Shown here in pieces: positions 13,053-17,200 of a DNA stretch of 17,200 nt. The stretch's first letter is position 1. Each line of letters opens with the position of its first letter. The position numbers and the translations under genes were made by a program. The notes under the pieces are model-generated. The model did no database searches and was not told the DNA's origin. It was given only the letters and a program-made list of their open reading frames with translations. This DNA comes from Clostridiaceae bacterium (lineage in GTDB: Bacteria > Bacillota > Clostridia > Oscillospirales > Butyricicoccaceae): the NCBI GenBank assembly GCA_016293155.1, contig JAEDEU010000027.1, positions 1 to 17,200 of the forward strand, given 5' to 3'.

Positions 13053-13856
13053 TCACAGTGCAATCTGAATCGGTTTGCGGTCGCGGAAGGTGGTGACAGT
13101 CTGGAAGCCGAACGCCTTCAGGCGTTCCAGCGCTTCGGGAATGCCTGCACCGACGGTTTTTGCGGCGTGGGAATCCGAACCGACGGTAATCAGCTCACCG
13201 CCCAGCTCGCGGTAGAGCTTGAGCACGCAGTCCTCCGGACCGACCTGCTTCTGCCAGGTGACCAGACCCTTGGCGTTGGACTCCAGCGCGATATCCTTGC
13301 GGATCAGGGACTGGAGGATCGGCTCAATGCGGTCGAGATAGCCCGCGAAGGACGGATTGTTGTCCGGCAGCTTCATAACGCGGAGCGGGAAGTCGATATG
13401 AGCCAGAATGTCGAAGTGACCGAACTCAATCTGAGCCTGCATTTCGTCAAAATATTCCTGCAAAAAGGCATCATGATCCAGCTGACCGAACGGAAGCTCG
13501 TAGATGTCCACGCCATCCTTGGAGTTGTGAATGGAGCCGATCACATAGTCAAATTCATGTGCCGAAAGATAGTCATAGGTGCGCTGCGGATCGAGGTGCA
13601 GCTGTCCGATTTCCACGCTGGAAAAGAGTTCGATTTGATCGCCGTAGCGTTCGCGGCATTCCAGCACCTCGCGGCGCACTGCGTCCACATCGGCAAGAAT
13701 ATCCTGAGAGGGATTGGGGAAAAAGTCCACATGATCGGTAAAGCCGATCTGGCTGAGTCCTTTTTGAATTGCAGCGCGGGTATGCTGCTCCACGCCGTCA
13801 TCGGGCGCCGCGTCAAAAGAGTAGCGCGAATGGATATGAAGGTCCATCAGCATCAT
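13053..13856 (-). CDS. PHP-domain histidinol-phosphatase (HisJ/HisK family)
   Basis: The 267-residue cytosolic protein has the PHP trinuclear-metal site: H7 and H9 in DLHIHS, H42 in TDHVDF, E82 in VEIG, H110 in GSIHN, H153 in LAHID, and D228 with H230 in GSDSHAA. Motif order and length match HisK-type histidinol-phosphatase, which removes phosphate from L-histidinol phosphate in histidine synthesis. No other his gene is adjacent, and PHP proteins also include other phosphoesterases, so the substrate is probable but not certain. AGGAGG lies eight bases before the ATG at 13856. It heads the operon with ispE under a strong promoter. Confidence 0.9.
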   Translation of the reverse strand: MMLMDLHIHSRYSFDAAPDDGVEQHTRAAIQKGLSQIGFTDHVDFFPNPSQDILADVDAVRREVLECRERYGDQIELFSSVEIGQLHLDPQRTYDYLSAHEFDYVIGSIHNSKDGVDIYELPFGQLDHDAFLQEYFDEMQAQIEFGHFDILAHIDFPLRVMKLPDNNPSFAGYLDRIEPILQSLIRKDIALESNAKGLVTWQKQVGPEDCVLKLYRELGGELITVGSDSHAAKTVGAGIPEALERLKAFGFQTVTTFRDRKPIQIAL

Positions 13857-13894
13857 GTAAAGTTCCTCCTGAACATAAAATCAATGTTTTTCTT

Positions 13895-13923
13895 ATTATA
13901 CCGTGAATCCGGAAAATTGACAA
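13895..13923 (-). promoter_or_regulatory. Sigma-A promoter of the PHP phosphatase-ispE operon
   Basis: On the minus strand TTGTCA (complement of 13918-13923), a 17-base spacer and a perfect TATAAT (complement of 13895-13900). It lies about 40 bases upstream of the PHP start codon and is one of the best promoter matches in the window. Confidence 0.75.
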
Positions 13924-13978
13924 GCCTGCATAATCCTGCGGCACACGGTTTAAACTAGCCTCAAAGGAGGCGAAAGTA

Positions 13979-14182
13979 ATGGATAAACTTGTGCTGACGC
14001 TGGTGATTATCGGCGCAATCAACTGGGGCTGCATCGGATTTTTCGGACTGGATCTGGTCGGACTGCTGTTCGGCGGACAGGGATCGGTAATCAGCCGCAT
14101 TATTTATGCCGTCGTTGGTTTGGCCGGACTGTGGGCGCTGACCTTTTATGGAAAGCTCAAGCCGTCCGGAGATTCGCAATAA
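13979..14182 (+). CDS. DUF378 family small membrane protein
   Basis: This 67-residue protein has two hydrophobic helices, about residues 4-30 and 37-57, separated by a glycine-rich turn (LLFGGQGS). The NWGCIGFFGLDLV segment (15-27) and ISRIIYAVVGLAGLW (38-52) are typical of DUF378. Function is not established. An AAAGGAGG ribosome-binding site fixes the start. It is followed 62 bases later by a DUF1540 gene on the same strand without an intervening terminator. Confidence 0.88.
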   Translation: MDKLVLTLVIIGAINWGCIGFFGLDLVGLLFGGQGSVISRIIYAVVGLAGLWALTFYGKLKPSGDSQ

Positions 14183-14244
14183 CGGCGGGAATAATACCGC
14201 GGAAAGCGGACATACTATGGAAAACCCCAAGGAGGTAACTCATT

Positions 14245-14418
14245 ATGAACAATCAATCCAATCATGCAAACCACAGCATTCACTGTACTGTAACCCAGTG
14301 CGCAAACCATTGCGGAGATCAGCAGTACTGCGCACTTGATGCGATCCGTGTCGGCACACATGAGTCCAACCCGACCGAGCAGAAGTGCACGGACTGCCAG
14401 TCCTTCCGTCTGGGATGA
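14245..14418 (+). CDS. DUF1540 cysteine-rich small protein
   Basis: This 57-residue gene begins MNNQSNHANHSIHC and ends CTDCQSFRLG. It has six cysteines (C14, C19, C23, C29, C48, C51) in the HCTVTQCANHCG ... YCALDAI ... KCTDCQSF arrangement that I recognise as DUF1540. Such proteins are common in spore-forming Firmicutes and the cysteines suggest metal or disulfide binding, but no function is established. An AAGGAGGT ribosome-binding site sits eight bases before the ATG. It is downstream of DUF378 and followed by a terminator, so the two probably form a small operon. Confidence 0.88.
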   Translation: MNNQSNHANHSIHCTVTQCANHCGDQQYCALDAIRVGTHESNPTEQKCTDCQSFRLG

Positions 14419-14427
14419 TGATTGCAG

Positions 14428-14463
14428 AGAGCTGCGGAGGAGAAAGTCTTCGCGGCTCTTTTT
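14428..14463 (+). terminator. Terminator after DUF1540
   Basis: A 9-bp stem, AGAGCTGCG (14428-14436) with CGCGGCTCT (14451-14459), includes one G-T wobble, closes a 14-base loop and runs into T residues. It lies directly upstream of the perR promoter. Confidence 0.7.
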
Positions 14464-14469
14464 CTCTGC

Positions 14470-14497
14470 TTGACAAATTTCCAAAACGTGGTATAAT
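14470..14497 (+). promoter_or_regulatory. perR: Sigma-A promoter of the perR-rubrerythrin operon
   Basis: TTGACA at 14470-14475 and TATAAT at 14492-14497 are both full consensus, with a 16-base spacer. This is the closest match to consensus in the window. The Per-box-like operator begins five bases after the -10. Confidence 0.85.
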
Positions 14498-14501
14498 AAA
14501 G

Positions 14502-14516
14502 TTAGAATAATTCTAA
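14502..14516. promoter_or_regulatory. Per-box-like PerR operator
   Basis: TTAGAATAATTCTAA is a perfect 7-1-7 inverted repeat, differing from the B. subtilis Per-box consensus TTATAATNATTATAA at one symmetrical position per arm. It covers the expected transcription start, where bound repressor would block RNA polymerase. The adjacent PerR gene makes autoregulation likely. Confidence 0.75.
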
Positions 14517-14538
14517 ATTTATTGTCGGAATAAGAAGG

Positions 14539-14937
14539 ATGGTGAGTGCCATTCGATACAGGGAACTGATTTTGAAGCTGATTCAGCAGTCCTCCGGACA
14601 TTTGACAGCGGAGCAGATTTTTTTGCAGGCAAAGGAAATCAAGCCGGCAATCGTGATGGCGACTGTCTACAATAATCTGGCAGCGCTTGTGGAGGATGGA
14701 TTGATTCGCAAGGTGAAGGTTTATGGGCAGGCAGACTGCTATGATAAGACGCTTTCGCAGCATGACCATTTGATTTGTGATTGCTGCGGCAGACTTGCCG
14801 ATATCACAATCGGAGATTTTGCGGCAGAGCTGGAGCAGCGGTTGGGGGTTCATGTGGAATCCTATGAGCTGAATGTACACTATATTTGTGAGGAATGTGC
14901 GGCAAAAGAATCATCCGCACTTTTGAAAAGCAAATGA
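14539..14937 (+). CDS. perR: PerR-type Fur-family peroxide-responsive repressor
   Basis: The 132-residue protein has a Fur winged helix with MATVYNNLAALVEDGL (40-55) as the recognition region, then a dimer/metal domain. The regulatory-metal ligands of B. subtilis PerR are all matched: H21 (H37), D69 (D85), H75 and H77 (H91, H93 in QHDHLICD), and D88 (D104). The structural zinc cysteines are C80, C83, C117 and C120. The two aspartates favour PerR over Fur or Zur. The equivalents of H37 and H91 are the residues oxidised by peroxide in PerR. The start is uncertain: ATG at 14539 abuts AGAAGG, while GTG at 14542 has slightly better spacing. It heads the operon with rubrerythrin under a Per-box-like site. 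Confidence 0.9.
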   Translation: MVSAIRYRELILKLIQQSSGHLTAEQIFLQAKEIKPAIVMATVYNNLAALVEDGLIRKVKVYGQADCYDKTLSQHDHLICDCCGRLADITIGDFAAELEQRLGVHVESYELNVHYICEECAAKESSALLKSK

Positions 14938-14980
14938 TGTTTCAAAAAGAAGCATTACAATTTGAAAGGAGATTTGTACG

Positions 14981-15514
14981 ATGAAACTGAAGGGTACCAA
15001 GACAGAAGCCAATCTGATGGCAGCATTTGCAGGCGAGAGCCAGGCACGCAATAAGTATACCTATTTTGCAAGCGTTGCAAAGAAGGAAGGCTATGAGCAG
15101 ATTTCTGCGCTGTTCCTCAAGACTGCGGACAACGAGAAGGAGCACGCAAAGATGTGGTTCAAGGAGCTGGGTGAGCTGGGCGATACCGCACAGAATCTGG
15201 CAGCAGCCGCAGCAGGCGAGAACTACGAGTGGACGGATATGTATGAAACCTTTGCACGCGAGGCAGAGGAGGAAGGCTTTGTTGAGCTGGCAGCAAAGTT
15301 CCGTATGGTTGCTGAGATCGAGAAGTCTCACGAGGAGCGCTATCGCGCACTGCTCAAGAATATTGAAATGCAGCAGGTCTTTGAAAAGGGCGAGATGACC
15401 ATGTGGGAGTGCCGCAACTGCGGACATCTAGTGATGGGCACCAAGGCTCCGCAGATTTGCCCGGTATGTGCACATCCGCAGAGCTTTTTCGAGGTAAGAA
15501 GCGAGAATTACTGA
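14981..15514 (+). CDS. rbr: Rubrerythrin
   Basis: Rubrerythrin reduces hydrogen peroxide in the cytosol of anaerobes, using electrons passed through its rubredoxin-like domain to a diiron centre. The 177-residue protein has a ferritin-like four-helix domain (residues 1-135) with E19 in AGES, the ExxH pairs E52-H55 and E114-H117, and the glutamates at 94-98. A C-terminal rubredoxin-like domain follows, with C144/C147 in ECRNCG and C160/C163 in ICPVC. GAAAGGAG precedes the ATG. It lies 43 bases after perR and 36 bases before the rubredoxin-GltS fusion with no terminator between, so the three genes are probably co-transcribed and PerR-repressed. Confidence 0.95.
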   Translation: MKLKGTKTEANLMAAFAGESQARNKYTYFASVAKKEGYEQISALFLKTADNEKEHAKMWFKELGELGDTAQNLAAAAAGENYEWTDMYETFAREAEEEGFVELAAKFRMVAEIEKSHEERYRALLKNIEMQQVFEKGEMTMWECRNCGHLVMGTKAPQICPVCAHPQSFFEVRSENY

Positions 15515-15550
15515 GCCGCAGCAATCTGCACTCATGAATAGGAGGGTATC

Positions 15551-16933
15551 ATGGCAGTTTATGTTTGCACTGTATGCGGATACCGATATGATGAGGACAA
15601 GGAAGGCATACCGTATGAGCAGCTGAAGGCGTGTCCGGCATGCAAACAGCCGAAGGAAAAGCTGATTTTAGCAGAGCAGGAGAAGCCCAAGCCGCAGCAG
15701 GCGGAAAGCAGCCTTGCTTATGATCCCGCGTATGCACGCAGCGATCCAAGCTGCCGCTATATGGAGGAAATCCATCAGATGGCGGTGAGCGGGCACTCCG
15801 TGCACGCGGCAATGGGCACGAAAATGCCGATGCCGGGTTGGGATGATATTCTGCTCCTCGGCGCGCAGCTGGATCCGATGCCGCTGGATGATGATGCGCC
15901 GGTGCGCACCACCACAGTGATCGGACCGAATGCCAAGCGGCCGATGATTCTGGACAATCCGGTGTATATTTCTCATATGTCCTTCGGCGCGCTGTCCCGC
16001 GAGACAAAAATTGCGCTGGCAAAGGGCAGTGCGGCGGCACGGACTGCGATGTGCAGCGGTGAGGGCGGCATTCTGCCGGAGGAACGCGATGCGGCATACC
16101 GGTATATTTTTGAATACGTTCCCAACCTGTACAGCGTAACCGATGAGAATCTGCGCCGTGCGGATGCAATCGAGATCAAAATCGGTCAGGGCACCAAGCC
16201 CGGCATGGGCGGTCATCTGCCCGGCGGCAAGGTGACTGCGGAAATTGCCGCGGCACGCGGCAAGCCGGTTGGACAGGACATTAAGAGTCCGTCCAGATTT
16301 GCGGATATCCGCACGAAGGAGGAACTGCGTGAGCGGGTTGCCGAGCTGCGTGCCCGTTCGGACGGACGACCGATCGGCATTAAAATTGCCGCCGGACACA
16401 TTGAGCGCGATCTGGCGTTCTGCGTGTTTGCCGAGCCGGATTTCATCACGATTGACGGACGCGGCGGCGCAACGGCATCCAGTCCGCTGCTGCTGCGCGA
16501 TGCGACCAGCGTGCCGACGATTTATGCGCTCTATCGTGCGCGAAAATATCTGGATGAAATCCGTTCGGACATTTCACTGGTCATTACCGGCGGTCTGCGT
16601 GTGTCCTCGGACTTTGCCAAGGCGCTTGCGATGGGCGCGGATGCGGTTGCAGTTGCAAGCGGCGCACTGATCGCCGCGGCATGTCAGCAGTACCGCATCT
16701 GCGGAACCGGAAACTGTCCGGTGGGCATCGCAACACAGGATCCGGAGCTGCGTGCTCGTCTGAACGGCGATGCCGCCGCGGCACGGGTGGCGAATTACCT
16801 GAATGTCTCGCTCGAAGAACTCAAAACCTTTGCGCGCGTCACCGGTCATGACTGCGTTCATGATCTGAATGTCGGAGATTTGTGCACGATCAATCGTGAA
16901 ATATCCGAATTCACCAATATTCCGCATGTATAA
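15551..16933 (+). CDS. Rubredoxin-glutamate synthase (FMN/3Fe-4S domain) fusion protein
   Basis: This 460-residue protein begins with a short rubredoxin-like domain: C6/C9 in VCTVCGY and C28/C31 in ACPACK. A charged linker follows, then a glutamate-synthase-type FMN barrel (from about residue 115) with ISHMSFGALS (140-149), MCSGEGG (167-173), IKIGQGTKPGMGG (209-221), IDGRGGATASSP (301-312) and VITGGLR (344-350). C378, C384 and C389 form the C-x5-C-x4-C 3Fe-4S motif. It lacks the N-terminal glutaminase domain and the C-terminal beta-helix of full-length GltB, so it cannot release ammonia from glutamine itself. Its place after perR and rubrerythrin suggests a redox or peroxide-related role; true glutamate synthesis is not shown. 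AGGAGGG precedes the ATG, and a terminator follows. Confidence 0.88.
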   Translation: MAVYVCTVCGYRYDEDKEGIPYEQLKACPACKQPKEKLILAEQEKPKPQQAESSLAYDPAYARSDPSCRYMEEIHQMAVSGHSVHAAMGTKMPMPGWDDILLLGAQLDPMPLDDDAPVRTTTVIGPNAKRPMILDNPVYISHMSFGALSRETKIALAKGSAAARTAMCSGEGGILPEERDAAYRYIFEYVPNLYSVTDENLRRADAIEIKIGQGTKPGMGGHLPGGKVTAEIAAARGKPVGQDIKSPSRFADIRTKEELRERVAELRARSDGRPIGIKIAAGHIERDLAFCVFAEPDFITIDGRGGATASSPLLLRDATSVPTIYALYRARKYLDEIRSDISLVITGGLRVSSDFAKALAMGADAVAVASGALIAAACQQYRICGTGNCPVGIATQDPELRARLNGDAAAARVANYLNVSLEELKTFARVTGHDCVHDLNVGDLCTINREISEFTNIPHV

Positions 16934-16950
16934 CTGTACATAGACAAAGG

Positions 16951-16983
16951 AAACCGCAGGAGCAAACGCTTCTGCGGTTTTTG
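16951..16983 (+). terminator. Terminator of the perR-rbr-fusion operon
   Basis: AAACCGCAG (16951-16959) pairs with CTGCGGTTT (16972-16980), and the stem extends inward to about 13 bp with one wobble around a four-base loop. It ends in a T run at 16978-16982. It lies 17 bases after the stop codon. Confidence 0.8.
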
Positions 16984-17000
16984 GTGTGTCAGACGGAAAT

Positions 17001-17031
17001 AAAAAAGACGAACGATTTTGTATCCATCGTC
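17001..17031 (-). terminator. Terminator of the tRNA-Pro transcript
   Basis: On the minus strand GACGA and TCGTC (17007-17011 with 17027-17031) can pair, and the stem is followed by six T residues (complement of 17001-17006). The stem is short and an alternative ACGAT/ATCGT pairing exists. Position just downstream of the tRNA supports the call. Confidence 0.55.
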
Positions 17032-17041
17032 CGCCTTGCTG

Positions 17042-17118
17042 TGGTCGAGGTGACAGGACTTGAACCTGCGGCCTCTGCGTCCCGAACGCAGCGCTCTACC
17101 AAACTGAGCCACACCTCG
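17042..17118 (-). tRNA. tRNA-Pro (anticodon CGG), CCA encoded
   Basis: On the minus strand the 77-base gene folds as a standard cloverleaf. The acceptor stem is CGAGGTG with CACCTCG, discriminator A73 is followed by encoded CCA. The D stem is GCTC/GAGC. The anticodon stem is CTGCG/CGCAG with loop TTCGGGA, giving anticodon CGG for CCG codons. The T stem carries a TTCAAGT loop. A C1-G72 pair and A73 agree with bacterial tRNA-Pro identity. Confidence 0.95.
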
Positions 17119-17145
17119 AAAGATATGAAATTTTAAGAGAAAAGG

Positions 17146-17200
17146 TGGTCGAGGTGACAGGACTTGAACCTGCGGCCTCTGCGTCCCGAACGCAGCGCTC
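17146..17200 (-). tRNA. Second tRNA-Pro (CGG) copy, cut by the window edge
   Basis: The visible 55 bases, from encoded CCA to the D-arm side of the anticodon stem, are identical to the complete tRNA-Pro at 17042-17118. The 5' end lies beyond the window. The two copies are separated by 27 AT-rich bases and are probably transcribed together. Confidence 0.92.

Noticed and set aside
13917..13922. TTGACA on the plus strand as a -35 for DUF378
   Set aside because: The only -10-like hexamers lie 6 or 28 bases away, outside the usable range; this hexamer is the complement of the PHP promoter's -35.
13928..13956. Possible sporulation-type (sigma-F/G) promoter before DUF378
   Set aside because: GCATA is a fair -35, but the -10 region (GGTTTAAACT) departs from consensus at two or more key positions and the spacing is off, so it is too weak to list.
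16858..17112. Minus-strand open frame running through the tRNA-Pro gene
   Set aside because: It is the translation of a tRNA and its terminator, a familiar spurious product, and it also overlaps the end of the rubredoxin-GltS gene.

Overview
The window looks like a chromosomal segment of a moderately GC-rich, anaerobic, endospore-forming member of the Clostridia, probably Oscillospirales-like (lineage is my inference). Supporting signs are a SpoIIR sporulation gene, a PerR/rubrerythrin peroxide-defence cluster, strong AGGAGG ribosome-binding sites, sigma-A type promoters with 16-18 base spacers, U-tailed hairpin terminators, and small DUF378 and DUF1540 proteins. I see no transposase, integrase, phage gene or CRISPR array. 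Coding density is high and the longest gene-free stretch is about 230 bases, so this is core chromosome.

Layout, left to right. The tail of a plus-strand gene and its terminator (1-76). A minus-strand operon of an Lrp/AsnC regulator overlapping a class I/II aminotransferase (141-1794). A divergent plus-strand operon of DUF2461, a DEDDh exonuclease and a two-helix membrane protein (1925-3579). A stand-alone glycerol kinase (3697-5184). A convergent minus-strand UroD/MtaA-type protein (5248-6261), divergent from a Gfo/Idh/MocA oxidoreductase (6488-7660) across a palindrome-rich 226-base region. Ornithine carbamoyltransferase with its own extended -10 promoter (7723-8706). A 2H phosphoesterase (8927-9640).

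Next is a minus-strand block read from right to left: PHP histidinol phosphatase, ispE, spoIIR, a membrane-anchored amidase, and a formate/nitrite transporter. The ispE terminator hairpin contains the spoIIR ribosome-binding site. From 13979 onward are plus-strand DUF378 and DUF1540 genes, then perR, rubrerythrin and a rubredoxin-glutamate synthase fusion. That last set is headed by a near-consensus promoter with a perfect 7-1-7 Per-box-like operator. The window ends in two identical minus-strand tRNA-Pro(CGG) genes, the second cut by the window edge.

How they work together: the PerR cluster is the clearest functional unit, with a peroxide sensor controlling itself, a peroxide-reducing diiron protein and an unusual rubredoxin/FMN/3Fe-4S fusion. 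The fusion enzyme is the best candidate for undescribed biochemistry. The other genes are mostly housekeeping: amino-acid and arginine metabolism, isoprenoid precursor synthesis, sporulation, and glycerol and formate handling.
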